A stretch of DNA of 64,000 nucleotides, taken from contig JAAVHI010000026.1 of assembly GCA_014799785.1 (NCBI GenBank), positions 7,654 through 71,653 of the forward strand. The letters run 5' to 3'. Position numbers and translations under genes: made by a program. Of this stretch, positions 1 through 8,181 are shown piece after piece (positions within the stretch are counted from its first letter, which is position 1; each line of letters begins with the position of its first letter). Under the pieces are notes generated by a model. It ran no database searches. It saw nothing but the letters and a program-made list of their open reading frames with translations, and was not told the origin of the DNA. The DNA comes from Ruminococcus sp. Lineage in GTDB: Bacteria > Bacillota > Clostridia > Oscillospirales > Ruminococcaceae.

Positions 1-336
1 TCCATGCTCCGCTTCGCTGTCAAGAACGTCGGTCTGGACGGTCTTACAGACGTTCTGGAGGGTACTTCCGCAATCGCTGTTACAGAGGGCGACGAGACCG
101 CTCCCGCACGTATTCTGGGTAAATTCGCAGACAGCAACGATAAGAAGTTCAACCTTAAGGCAGGCTTCATCGGCAAGGAGATTTACGATGAAAAGGGCGT
201 TACAGCTCTGTCCAAGATCCCTTCCAAGGAAACACTGCTTGCACAGCTTCTCGGTTCACTCCAGGCTCCTATGCAGAGCCTTGCAGCCACACTTCAGGCT
301 CTCGTGGACAAGAAGAACGCAGAGGACGCCGCTTGA
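1..336 (+). CDS. rplJ: 50S ribosomal protein L10, C-terminal part
   Basis: This is the C-terminal 111 residues of ribosomal protein L10, the base of the L12 stalk that recruits translation factors to the 50S subunit. The frame is open to the window edge. The visible part contains the L10 signature LRFAVKNVGL and the C-terminal helical tail that binds L7/L12 dimers (LLGSLQAPMQSLAATLQALV). L10 is usually about 165-175 residues, so roughly 55-60 residues lie upstream of the window. The Met at position 4 is internal, not the start. rplL follows after about 100 bp in the usual rplJL order, which supports the call. Confidence 0.96.
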   Translation, partial: SMLRFAVKNVGLDGLTDVLEGTSAIAVTEGDETAPARILGKFADSNDKKFNLKAGFIGKEIYDEKGVTALSKIPSKETLLAQLLGSLQAPMQSLAATLQALVDKKNAEDAA

Positions 337-440
337 TCGGTTCGTTCCTGAGACGCTGCTCGTGAATGCGGCGTGAAGTGCGCGGCGGCAGAAGCTGCAG
401 CGCGAAAAAAATTACATTAAATTAAAAGGAGATTATTATT

Positions 441-812
441 ATGGCTTCCGAGAAAATTACAAACATTCTTGATTTGATCGACGCTCTTTCCATTATCGAG
501 CTTTCCGAGCTGGTTGAGGGCATTCAGGAAAAGTACGGTGTTTCCGCAGTAGTTGCAGCAGCTCCCGCAGCAGGCGGTGCAGCAGGCGGTGCAGCTGAAA
601 AGACCGAGTTCGACGTTGTTCTTGCTTCCTTCGGCGACAAGAAGATGGACGTTATCAAGGCTGTTAAGGATATCTGCGGTCTGTCCCTTAAAGAGGCTAA
701 GGAGCTTGTTGAGGCTGCTCCTAAGGCTCTCAAGGAGGGCGCTTCCAAGGCTGACGCTGAGGAGATCAAGACTAAGCTTGAAGCTGCCGGCGCTACCGTT
801 GAGCTCAAGTAA
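441..812 (+). CDS. rplL: 50S ribosomal protein L7/L12
   Basis: Full-length L7/L12, 123 aa, the multicopy stalk protein that stimulates the GTPases EF-Tu, EF-G and IF2. The N-terminal dimerisation domain (about residues 1-35) is followed by an Ala/Gly-rich hinge at about 37-52 and the C-terminal factor-binding domain with the conserved [20 protein letters not shown] region. An AAAGGAGA ribosome binding site lies just upstream of the ATG. It is co-transcribed with rplJ, and a strong terminator follows within 30 bp of the stop. Codon use is that of a highly expressed gene. Confidence 0.98.
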   Translation: MASEKITNILDLIDALSIIELSELVEGIQEKYGVSAVVAAAPAAGGAAGGAAEKTEFDVVLASFGDKKMDVIKAVKDICGLSLKEAKELVEAAPKALKEGASKADAEEIKTKLEAAGATVELK

Positions 813-837
813 GCTTGCGTCTTAAAAACAGATAATG

Positions 838-875
838 AAAATCACCGGCCATACCGTATGGTTCGGTGATTTTTT
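838..875 (+). terminator. Rho-independent terminator of rplJL
   Basis: A stem AAAATCACCG / CGGTGATTTT closes a 16-nt loop and runs into a T tract. It lies 25 bp after the rplL stop and ends the ribosomal operon before the tRNA promoter. Confidence 0.92.
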
Positions 876-918
876 CTGTCAATAAACAAATTATTTTAAG
901 CGAAATGGCGCAATTTAC

Positions 919-947
919 TTGACAAATCCGATAAAATGTGTTAAAAT
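919..947 (+). promoter_or_regulatory. Sigma-A promoter of tRNA-Leu
   Basis: A TTGACA -35 box (919-924) and a TAAAAT -10 box (942-947) are separated by 17 bp. The predicted start lies about 12 bp before the tRNA 5' end at 967, as expected for a stable RNA gene. Confidence 0.88.
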
Positions 948-966
948 ATTTAAGCATTAGTTATAA

Positions 967-1053
967 GCCGGCGTGATGGAATTGGCAGACGTGACGGACT
1001 CAAAATCCGTTGGGGTAACACTCGTGCGGGTTCGACCCCCGCCGCCGGCACCA
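967..1053 (+). tRNA. tRNA-Leu (anticodon CAA)
   Basis: A class II tRNA with acceptor stem GCCGGCG / CGCCGGC, an anticodon arm ACGGA-CTCAAAA-TCCGT with CAA at 1001-1003, a long variable arm, and the T-arm GGTTCGA. The 3' CCA is encoded (1051-1053). It reads UUG. A terminator follows at once. Confidence 0.96.
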
Positions 1054-1074
1054 ACATGAAGTCTGTGCAGGCTG

Positions 1075-1104
1075 ATCCGTTCCCAATAGGGGACGGATTT
1101 TTTA
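1075..1104 (+). terminator. Terminator after tRNA-Leu
   Basis: An ATCCGTTCCC / GGGGACGGAT stem (one G-T pair) with a 4-nt loop is followed by TTTTTTATTT. It ends the monocistronic tRNA transcript. Confidence 0.88.
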
Positions 1105-1203
1105 TTTGTCAAGTTCCCTCAATGGGGAGTAGTTTTAATGTGGATTGCAGCTTTTTTGAAGATAGCTGCTTTTTATTTTTATGTAAAAATTTAAAAAAGG
1201 GTA

Positions 1204-1253
1204 TTGACATTTGTACGAAATCGTACTATAATGTCATTTGTACGATTTCGTAC
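1204..1253 (+). promoter_or_regulatory. marR-MATE promoter with two palindromic operators
   Basis: A TTGACA (1204-1209), 17 bp, TATAAT (1227-1232) promoter. Two palindromes, GTACGAAATCGTAC (1213-1226) and GTACGATTTCGTAC (1240-1253), are exact reverse complements of each other. The first fills the -35/-10 spacer; the second covers the transcription start region. This is the layout of an autorepressed MarR operon, the repressor being the next gene (inference). Confidence 0.85.
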
Positions 1254-1269
1254 CAAAAGGAGGATTAAT

Positions 1270-1704
1270 GTGAAAAAGCTGATAAGCGCGGACGTGAACC
1301 GCTTTAACTGCCTTACGATGCAGACAGATGCGGTCTATCACGAAGCCGCTTCAAGGCTGGGACTTACCTACAGCGCAATGACTGTTCTGTATTCCGCGCT
1401 GGATAACGGCGGGAGCTGTCCCATAAGCGATATCTGCGCCTTTGGAATGAATAAGCAGACCGTAAATTCCGCTCTGCGCAAGCTTGAAAGCGAGGGCATT
1501 GTTTTTCTGGAAGCTGCGGGGGGACGCCGCAAGAACGTCAGTCTGACCGAAAAGGGAACAGAGCTTGCCGAAAAAACGGTGCTGAAAATTATTGAGATAG
1601 AAAACGAGATATTGGCTTCATGGACGGAGCGGGAGCGCGAGACTTACTTCGAGCTTGCAAGGCGTTACATGAACCAGCTGAACGAAAGAGTTTCAAAACT
1701 ATAA
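1270..1704 (+). CDS. MarR-family transcriptional repressor
   Basis: A 144-aa winged-helix MarR protein, a dimeric repressor that usually releases DNA on binding a small phenolic or drug ligand. The core shows the recognition region ISDICAFGMNKQTVNSALRKLE and the wing GGRRKNVSLTEKG, with dimerisation helices at both ends. The start is set to GTG 1270 because AGGAGG (1259-1264) is spaced correctly for it. An upstream in-frame ATG at 1204 lies inside the promoter and cannot be used. A MATE pump starts 21 bp downstream, so the repressor probably controls itself and that pump through the twin operators upstream. Confidence 0.93.
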   Translation: MKKLISADVNRFNCLTMQTDAVYHEAASRLGLTYSAMTVLYSALDNGGSCPISDICAFGMNKQTVNSALRKLESEGIVFLEAAGGRRKNVSLTEKGTELAEKTVLKIIEIENEILASWTERERETYFELARRYMNQLNERVSKL

Positions 1705-1725
1705 CCGATAATACTTGGAGGACTT

Positions 1726-3057
1726 ATGCACATTCATCTTTCGGAGCGTTTTTCCTACGGAAAGCTTCTCCGCTTTACAATGCCGTCCGTTATAATGATG
1801 ATCTTCACGTCGCTGTACGGAGTTGCGGACGGCTTTTTCGTATCCAATTTCGCGGGAAAAAATCCCTTTACCGCGGTGAATTTTATAATGCCGTTTCTTA
1901 TGGTTCTTGGCGCGATGGGATTTATGTTCGGCACAGGCGGAAGCGCGCTTATCGCAAAAACTATGGGAGAGGGCGGCTCCGACAGAGCGAACCGTCAGTT
2001 CTCATTGCTGATCTATACAACGCTTGTATGCGGAATAATTGTCGCTGCCTTAGGAATAATTTTTATCCGTCCCGTTGCTTCGCTTATGGGCGCGGAGGGT
2101 GAGCTTCTCGAAAACTGCGTTCTGTACGGCAGGATAATCCTGCTTGCACTGCCGTTCTATATGCTCCAGTTTGAGTTCCAGAGCTTTTTCTCCACTGCGG
2201 AAAAGCCCCGTCTCGGGCTTGCGGTAACGATAGCGGCGGGCATGGCGAACATTATCGGGGACGCGCTTCTGGTGGCGGTTTTCAGGTTCGGAATCGTGGG
2301 AGCTGCCGCGGCAACGGCGCTAAGTCAGGCGGTTGGAGGAATAATCCCGCTGTTTTACTTTGCGCTTCCAAACACAAGCAGACTGAAGCTGACAAAGACC
2401 CGTTTAGACTTCGGCGTACTGGCAAAGGTCTGCATAAACGGTTCGTCGGAGCTTATGTCCAACGTTTCAATGTCCCTTGTTAATATGCTCTATAACGTTC
2501 AACTTATGAAGTATGCGGGCGAGGACGGCGTTGCGGCATACGGCACGCTTATGTATGTAAATCTGGTGTTCCTTGCGGCGTTTATCGGGTATTCCGTGGG
2601 AACTGCTCCGATAGTAAGCTTTCATTACGGCGCGGAGGATCATGCCGAGCTTAAAAGCCTGCTGAAAAAAAGCTTTGTGATAATTTCGGTTTTCGCGGTG
2701 ATGATGTTTGCCGCCGCGGAGCTTCTTGCCGGTCCCCTTGCAAAGATATTCACAGGCTACGACGAGGGACTGCTTTCGCTCACGCTGAGAGGATTTTTCA
2801 TTTTCTCTTTCACCTTTCTTTTTGCGGGATTTGCAATTTTCGGCTCGGCGTTTTTCACCGCCTTGAACGACGGTCTTACTTCCGCGCTCATATCTTTTCT
2901 GAGGACGCTGGTATTTCAGGTCGCTGCGGTAATAGTGCTTCCGCTTATATGGGGTATCGACGGAGTGTGGGTGTCCTCCGTTGCAGCGGAATTTACGGCG
3001 GCCGCGATAACGGTGATATTTATTTTTGCAAAGAGGAAAAAGTACAGGTATCTTTAA
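1726..3057 (+). CDS. MATE-family multidrug efflux transporter
   Basis: A 443-aa integral membrane protein with about 12 hydrophobic segments in two homologous halves, the MATE architecture. It exports cationic drugs or toxic metabolites in exchange for Na+ or H+ at the plasma membrane. The N-terminal region reads LLRFTMPSVIMMIFTSLYGV followed by DGFFVS, typical of the MepA-like branch. The RBS TTGGAGG lies 6 bp before the ATG. It is the second gene of the marR operon and is probably derepressed when MarR binds its ligand. A bidirectional terminator separates it from the convergent sensor gene. Confidence 0.93.
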   Translation: MHIHLSERFSYGKLLRFTMPSVIMMIFTSLYGVADGFFVSNFAGKNPFTAVNFIMPFLMVLGAMGFMFGTGGSALIAKTMGEGGSDRANRQFSLLIYTTLVCGIIVAALGIIFIRPVASLMGAEGELLENCVLYGRIILLALPFYMLQFEFQSFFSTAEKPRLGLAVTIAAGMANIIGDALLVAVFRFGIVGAAAATALSQAVGGIIPLFYFALPNTSRLKLTKTRLDFGVLAKVCINGSSELMSNVSMSLVNMLYNVQLMKYAGEDGVAAYGTLMYVNLVFLAAFIGYSVGTAPIVSFHYGAEDHAELKSLLKKSFVIISVFAVMMFAAAELLAGPLAKIFTGYDEGLLSLTLRGFFIFSFTFLFAGFAIFGSAFFTALNDGLTSALISFLRTLVFQVAAVIVLPLIWGIDGVWVSSVAAEFTAAAITVIFIFAKRKKYRYL

Positions 3058-3101
3058 AAATAATTTCCATGCGGACTGAAATGTCTTATAACAGATCAAA
3101 A

Positions 3102-3129
3102 TAAAACCACCCGAAAAAGGGTGGTTTTA
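3102..3129. terminator. Bidirectional terminator
   Basis: The stem TAAAACCACCC / GGGTGGTTTTA has A- and T-rich flanks on both sides. It lies between the convergent MATE and M56 sensor genes and can end both transcripts. Confidence 0.88.
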
Positions 3130-3133
3130 TTCT

Positions 3134-6100
3134 TTAAGCGGCATTCCTGCTTTGACAGTAATTGTCAAATACGTCTCCGCTGCTTCTGACCTGCTCTGAG
3201 CCGAGGAAAAGCTTTCCGTCGTAAATGTAGTAAATATCGCTGAGGCGACCGTTGATAAACCTGCTATAAGCGGAATCGTAGTCGTTTTCCGACGCTTTGG
3301 CGGAGTTAACATACGTTTCCGTGCGTTTCAGATCTTCGCGGGGAGAGTCCGCCGTCCAGACTGCTTCAAACAGTTCCACCATGCTTCCGTCACCGTATAC
3401 AGCATAAACCTTTTCGTTCTTTAAAAAGTAGGAATGTGTATAGTCCGAGAACATCAGCAGGCAGGAATTTGTCCCGTCGTACATAAAATATGTGCTGCCG
3501 TCTCTTGAAAAGCCGTCGGTCAAAAGCAGAGGCGTAAGGTCTGTGCCGTAAAACCGCACCTCGCTGTAGCCCTGATCACCATTTGAAAGCACGGCAAAAA
3601 ACTCGTCGGAGCCGTCGCGGTCAATATCAATTACGCCATAGGTAATCGAATTACTCAGGCTTTCGCTTTTAAGAGAAGCTTCAAGGGTTTGCAGACGCTC
3701 ATGCAGCTCTTCGGGAGCTGCCGCGGAAACCGCCCGTGCCGCCGTCTGCTGCTGTGTACCTGCTTTCTCGATAGTCAGCGTTTTAAGTATCTCCTCGCAT
3801 ATCCAGCGGTTTATTCCGTAACCGTCGGCAAAGACGTAAATATTCATAGAATATCCGCCGCGGTCGACCTTATAGATATAAAACTCCGTCTGCGCCCGCC
3901 TTTCGGAGGAATACTGCCTTGTATGGTAAAAATCCGTATAGATCAGATTTTCGCCCTCGTAATGCTCCTCGTCAAGGAGGGTTATTTCCTCGTCATAGGT
4001 GTGGTCGATAAGGTAGTATTCGCGCGGAAGCGTTTCGTCTGCGGTGTAGGCGGGAGCAAACTGAATTATTTTTACGTTTCCGGGCTTCGGGTCAGGAACG
4101 GGATACACGCCGCCGTTGTCAATACCCCAGTTTTCTGGCATATTAAATCTCACGATGACATCACTGTCGCCGGATTCTGCGAGCCCGCCCCTGCCGTCGT
4201 AATGCAGGACAGGCTCGGTAATGGAAAAGCTGTCCATGTCAATAAGGTTCTGCACGGCGGCTTTCAGGTCGAAGTTCGGCAGCGGAAAGCTTAACGGCTC
4301 ATTCGGCAAACCGAAATCACCCAGCTCAAAATTGGTATAGGCTCGGTAAATTTCGTATCCGCCGTCGGTCTTGTCGATCTCAAAGTATGCGGTGTATCCT
4401 GTATAAGCGTTTTCGTTGAAGTCGGAAATATCGTCAACAACAATTCCCAGATCGTATTTCCAGTACACCCAATCTCTGGTCTCGGATATTGAACCGAAAT
4501 CCACGTACCTGAACAGGAGACCGTTCAGCTCGCGTATGCCATGGCTTACAAAGTTGAGATGGCTGTACTTCACAGCATTTGCGTAATACAGCATATCGGG
4601 GTCGGAAATATAATCTGAGGGCTCAAAGTCCCCAAGCTTGAAAAAGTAGTTCCAGTAGTCGAAAAGGTACGCCTCACATATATCCTCCAAATATTGGGGA
4701 TAGATGTCATCGGAAATTTGGACTATATACCTGCTGAGCGCCGGAGAATTCAAAAGCTTCTCCGTGCCGTCTTTCAGGTAAATGTCGTATGGAGGTTCGC
4801 CCTGACCTAAAGTGTCAACAGCGTAAAGCGACCCTGTGCTGCCGTCTGCAACGGCTGTCATTCGGACAAATCCGTTTTCATCTGTGTACTCAAAATACGC
4901 GCGTCCGCCCCAGCCGCTTTCGCCGCCGTTCAATGTGTCTCTGTATTTGAGACTGAGCGGGACAGTCATCCACTTCGTGCCGTCCTCCTTAACTCCGCTT
5001 AGGACGGTTCTGCCGTCAGTATGGTAGATCTCCCCGTCTCCAAGGTCTACGGTATTGCTGAGATGGGAGTCTCCTACCTCAATGCTTATAAGGTTGTACC
5101 GTTCGTAAGCGTCAAGATCGTAGATCAATTTAAGCTGCAAATAGGTTTTCAGTTCGTCGCTGTCGGTGTACTTGCCGATATTGAAGCTTTCGTATTCCAC
5201 ACCGCCCTTGAACACCGCGTTGTAGTATTGGGTAAGATAGCTTGCGAAAAGCTGTTCGGGAGCGGTGATCATTTCTTTGCTAAGTCTTTCCACGCCCGCC
5301 TTGTAGTCGAACTCGTAGGGCGGTTCGCCGTCAAGCTCGCCGAAAGCAAATACGTCTCCAGCGCTTCCAAGATAGCATGAAGAAATGCGTGTATTGCCAT
5401 AGCCGTTTTTGTAGTACTCGAAATATGCGTTTCCACTCAATACCTGTTCGCTGTTAAGTTCAAGCACATTATAGGTCACCTCATAGGGCATAAGCACCCA
5501 AGGCGTACCGCCGGCAGTTTCGCCCCGCTTAATATCTTCGTCTTTAATAACGATATCTTTAAGTATGTACCGCTCATCGCTGTACAGCTCCGTATCGTAT
5601 TCAAGGCAAAGATTCATATAGCTTATTAGGTCGCTGCTGTCGGTGTAACCCGATGGCGGCAGCATATTTTCCGAAGTACGCATAAACGTGTAGGTGTAGT
5701 GAGTTACCAGATAATTGCTGAACATTGCTATTTCGTCCGTGTAGACCGTACCCTCGTTCAGGTGAAGGCTTTCGGCAATTATCTTAAGTTCCTCGTCCGT
5801 GACCGCGCCCTCCTTGAACCGGATACCAACATATGCGGGAATATTTGTGTTATAGCTTAAAACCGCGGGATAACGGGTCTCAGTGCCTGTTTGCGGGTCT
5901 TTTACTGCAAAGGAGGTAACGCCGCTTCCTCCGTATTGATCGGAGCGGACGGACTTGTAGACACCATCTCCGCTTTTAAAATAATCAAACATTATTAGCT
6001 CGTAGACCGTTCTGTGGTAATTTTCATCGCCGTTATAACTTATCTCAACGCTGTTGAAAGCTATAGTTCCCATGACTTCGGATTTTTCGTTCAGAATGTT

Positions 6101-7276
6101 CATAGGCGACCAAAAGCCATCACAGTACACTTCGCCGTCCTCGGCGGGAACGGCGTACCGCCAGCCCAAGGGCAGGGAGAAATTCACGGCAAAGGGTTCG
6201 ACCGAGGAAGCAGCCTCGCTGCCTGTCATGCCCGTTTCGTGGAAAGGGAAAACAATGTGCTGCGTGCGCATTTCACGGGGGTTATCCTCTGCGCTGTTTT
6301 TCGCGTTGGTAAGCAGACACACTGCCGCAGCCGCTACGGCTACTACCGACACGGCGGTAACTATCACCGTGGGCTTTTTCGCGGCGAGAACACCCTTTAT
6401 TCGGGACTTGATATTGCTCTCCCCGAACGCAAGGATACCTCCGAGAGAGATGTGGTTCTGCCGCGCGGAAATGTTCAGAAGCGCGTTTGCGTAGTCCTTG
6501 CGCACGTCCCTGTCGAAGCGGGAGACCGCTCTCTCGTCGCAGGAAAGCTCCATATCCTTTGTCATAAGCTTGTAGGACACCCACACCAGCGGATTGAACC
6601 AGTGCAGACACAGCGCAGCCATCGCAACAAGCTTGACTATGTGGTCTCCGCGCCTTATGTGGGTGCGTTCGTGAGCGAGAATGTAGTCGGTGTCGGCTTC
6701 GGGAATGTCCTCGGGTAGATATATTTTAGGACGGACAGTTCCGTACACAAAAGGCGTGCCGATATTTCCGCAGATGTAGATGTTATCCCGCAGAAGCGTT
6801 GCCCCCGCAAGCTTTTTCCGCACCGAGAAATAGGAGATAACGGTGTACGCCGCCATGACTGTCACGCCCGCAAGCCATACTATTGACGCAGCAAACAGCA
6901 CGACCTGCATGGGGTCAACGCTGTTTTCGGGAGTTGGCGGCGGAAGACTTTCGGTTATCGCCTCGTTGACAGCGTTGTCCAAAATCGGCGGAGCGACAGT
7001 TACCTGCGTTTTGGGGTCGTACTCGATATTTTGGGGTATATAGGTCATTTGAGTGGTTACAGCGTTTTCTGCGGTATCGGGCTTCACCAGATTGAACAGG
7101 CTTGCCGCCGAGGAAAACGAAAACGGACAGAGCAGACGTATCCCTAAAATTATCCAAAGCGCGTAGGAAAACCGCTTGGGAAGCTTTTTCATAACCAGCC
7201 GCAGGACGATTATAGCCGCGGCTATGTACGCGCCCGTAATGCTCATGTTCAGTACGGTTTGAAATACATCGGTCAT
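3134..7276 (-). CDS. BlaR1-type M56 metallopeptidase sensor with very long C-terminal region
   Basis: A 1380-aa membrane protein. Residues 1-325 are a BlaR1/MecR1-like M56 domain: TM segments near 10-30, 38-58 and 125-150, the zinc motif HERTH at 202-206, the downstream motif ELSCDERAV at 243-251, and a last TM at about 303-322. Members of this family sense a signal outside and cleave the partner repressor BlaI inside. The remaining 1050 residues are predicted extracytoplasmic. They hold two related beta-rich regions (about 360-505 and 1020-1180), three tandem repeats of about 150 residues (518-665, 675-840, 860-1008), and a C-terminal part with an FG-GAP-like IDIDRDGSDEF motif. No penicillin-binding SxxK domain was recognised, so the ligand is unknown. 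The start overlaps the blaI-like gene by 4 bp (ATGA). Confidence 0.88.
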   Translation of the reverse strand: MTDVFQTVLNMSITGAYIAAAIIVLRLVMKKLPKRFSYALWIILGIRLLCPFSFSSAASLFNLVKPDTAENAVTTQMTYIPQNIEYDPKTQVTVAPPILDNAVNEAITESLPPPTPENSVDPMQVVLFAASIVWLAGVTVMAAYTVISYFSVRKKLAGATLLRDNIYICGNIGTPFVYGTVRPKIYLPEDIPEADTDYILAHERTHIRRGDHIVKLVAMAALCLHWFNPLVWVSYKLMTKDMELSCDERAVSRFDRDVRKDYANALLNISARQNHISLGGILAFGESNIKSRIKGVLAAKKPTVIVTAVSVVAVAAAAVCLLTNAKNSAEDNPREMRTQHIVFPFHETGMTGSEAASSVEPFAVNFSLPLGWRYAVPAEDGEVYCDGFWSPMNILNEKSEVMGTIAFNSVEISYNGDENYHRTVYELIMFDYFKSGDGVYKSVRSDQYGGSGVTSFAVKDPQTGTETRYPAVLSYNTNIPAYVGIRFKEGAVTDEELKIIAESLHLNEGTVYTDEIAMFSNYLVTHYTYTFMRTSENMLPPSGYTDSSDLISYMNLCLEYDTELYSDERYILKDIVIKDEDIKRGETAGGTPWVLMPYEVTYNVLELNSEQVLSGNAYFEYYKNGYGNTRISSCYLGSAGDVFAFGELDGEPPYEFDYKAGVERLSKEMITAPEQLFASYLTQYYNAVFKGGVEYESFNIGKYTDSDELKTYLQLKLIYDLDAYERYNLISIEVGDSHLSNTVDLGDGEIYHTDGRTVLSGVKEDGTKWMTVPLSLKYRDTLNGGESGWGGRAYFEYTDENGFVRMTAVADGSTGSLYAVDTLGQGEPPYDIYLKDGTEKLLNSPALSRYIVQISDDIYPQYLEDICEAYLFDYWNYFFKLGDFEPSDYISDPDMLYYANAVKYSHLNFVSHGIRELNGLLFRYVDFGSISETRDWVYWKYDLGIVVDDISDFNENAYTGYTAYFEIDKTDGGYEIYRAYTNFELGDFGLPNEPLSFPLPNFDLKAAVQNLIDMDSFSITEPVLHYDGRGGLAESGDSDVIVRFNMPENWGIDNGGVYPVPDPKPGNVKIIQFAPAYTADETLPREYYLIDHTYDEEITLLDEEHYEGENLIYTDFYHTRQYSSERRAQTEFYIYKVDRGGYSMNIYVFADGYGINRWICEEILKTLTIEKAGTQQQTAARAVSAAAPEELHERLQTLEASLKSESLSNSITYGVIDIDRDGSDEFFAVLSNGDQGYSEVRFYGTDLTPLLLTDGFSRDGSTYFMYDGTNSCLLMFSDYTHSYFLKNEKVYAVYGDGSMVELFEAVWTADSPREDLKRTETYVNSAKASENDYDSAYSRFINGRLSDIYYIYDGKLFLGSEQVRSSGDVFDNYCQSRNAA

Positions 7277-7632
7277 TTTGATCCCTCCGTGTGGTCGTCG
7301 ATAAGGCGTTTCAGCTCCTCGGCTTCGGAGTTGGTAAGCTTCTCACGGCTGAGAAACGCCGCCAAAAACATTGGCAGCGAGCCGCCGAAATTCTTGTTTA
7401 TAACCGTCTCGGAGCTTTCGGACAGCGCGCCGTCCCGCCCGATACAGGAGACTATCACGGCTTTCTCGCTTTTTATCGCGCCCTTGTTCACAAGCTTCTT
7501 GACGATGGTATAAACCGTTGACTTTTTCCAGCCGTAGGCTTCCGCCGCCATAGCCACCACTTCGCCTGACTTGACGGGTTCGTTGTCCCAGATAAGCTTC
7601 ATAAGCTTCATTTCGCTGTCTGTGATATTCAT
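7273..7632 (-). CDS. BlaI/MecI-family repressor
   Basis: A 119-aa winged-helix repressor with the BlaI core ITDSEMKLMKLIWDNEPVKS, followed by KKSTVYTIVKKLVNKGAI. It should bind as a dimer to palindromic operators and be inactivated by proteolysis through the M56 sensor translated from the overlapping next gene. The start at 7632 is chosen because MNITDSEMK is the usual N-terminus and an AAAGGG motif lies upstream. A longer frame back to 7764 only reads through the leader repeat. The upstream promoter carries two GTCTAT-N4-ATAGAC palindromes that are likely its operators. Confidence 0.93.
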   Translation of the reverse strand: MNITDSEMKLMKLIWDNEPVKSGEVVAMAAEAYGWKKSTVYTIVKKLVNKGAIKSEKAVIVSCIGRDGALSESSETVINKNFGGSLPMFLAAFLSREKLTNSEAEELKRLIDDHTEGSK

Positions 7633-7768
7633 AATTATGAGCACTTTCCCTTTAGGGAAAATGCGTCCCTCCTCTCTTGATGTTTTGTGGTTTTGCGTTA
7701 GCAAAATTCCGAACGGAAGTGAGGAAAACAAAACTCGTAGCTTGAAAAATCTTTGATTTTTCAAGTTT
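7633..7768 (-). repeat. Leader repeat, copy A (inverted partner at 9694-9868)
   Basis: On the minus strand this 5' leader of the blaI-like gene matches the plus-strand leader at 9694-9868. Shared blocks, in order, are a TGAAAAATC/GATTTTTCA hairpin, CGAGTTTTGTTTTCC, GGAATTTTGCTAACGCAAAACC (a second small hairpin, TTTTGC/GCAAAA), a GGAGG stretch, and TTTTCCCTAAAGGGAAA just before the ATG. Confidence 0.85.
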
Positions 7769-7787
7769 TACCTCTTTTCCAAAACAT

Positions 7788-7843
7788 GGTCTATTGTTAT
7801 AGACCTCTAAGAAAAGTCTATCACAATAGACCTGATTTGTCAA
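7788..7843 (-). promoter_or_regulatory. blaI-blaR1 promoter with two operators
   Basis: On the minus strand, TTGACA (7843-7838), 17 bp, TAGACT (7820-7815). Two palindromes share GTCTAT-N4-ATAGAC: one at 7816-7831 overlaps the spacer and -10, the other at 7788-7805 lies downstream with 7-bp arms. The pairing with a BlaI gene suggests autorepression (inference). Confidence 0.82.
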
Positions 7844-7933
7844 TAGGTAAATAAAAATTTTTTGATAGATTTTGCAGTACGAACGACACCCTTAGCCGGC
7901 GGTCTTGCTGCCTGAAAATGTACCCTGTCTTAG

Positions 7934-8116
7934 GGTGATAGCGATATAGAAGCTTTTAAAAATATCGTTAAACAGACAAATGCAGCGGATTATATTAAAC
8001 GGCTGTGGATTCAGTTTCATGGCCGTTTATTCTCTTCTTCTTTTGATAAGTTTAAAAAATCATATCTGTCTGATATGAAAGCTATCCCAATTCCGAGATC
8101 AGAGCTTTTATGCTGA
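7934..8116 (+). pseudogene. Possible remnant of a coding sequence
   Basis: A 60-codon open stretch without a plausible start. It reads like protein (IKRLWIQFHGRLFSS, later FKKSYLSDMKAIPIPRSE) and ends at a stop that overlaps the promoter of the next operon. It may be the tail of a lost gene. No family was recognised. Apart from this, the 7844-8116 stretch shows nothing further. Confidence 0.25.
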
Positions 8117-8145
8117 TTGACTTTTTGGGGGCTATCTGCTATAAT
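8117..8145 (+). promoter_or_regulatory. Promoter of the LytTR two-component operon
   Basis: TTGACT (8117-8122), 17-bp spacer, TATAAT (8140-8145), followed by GGAGGTGAG and the ATG at 8182. Confidence 0.85.
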
Positions 8146-8181
8146 TAACAATAGTTTTTGCAAAAACGGAGGTGAGCGCAG

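Noticed and set aside
1204..1269. Upstream ATG extension of the MarR protein
   Set aside because: The ATG overlaps the -35 box and the extension encodes the operator palindromes, so it cannot be part of the mRNA.
2467..3099. Minus-strand 210-codon frame over the MATE gene
   Set aside because: Arg/Lys-rich translation typical of an antisense shadow. The MATE gene on the other strand is clear.
6014..6718. Plus-strand 234-codon frame inside the M56 sensor
   Set aside because: It lies opposite the conserved HERTH region of the sensor gene, has no RBS or recognisable domain, and arises from the codon pattern of the real gene.
7633..7764. N-terminal extension of the BlaI-like protein
   Set aside because: The extension is the leader repeat, which recurs as untranslated leader before an unrelated gene. 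The family N-terminus begins at the ATG at 7632.
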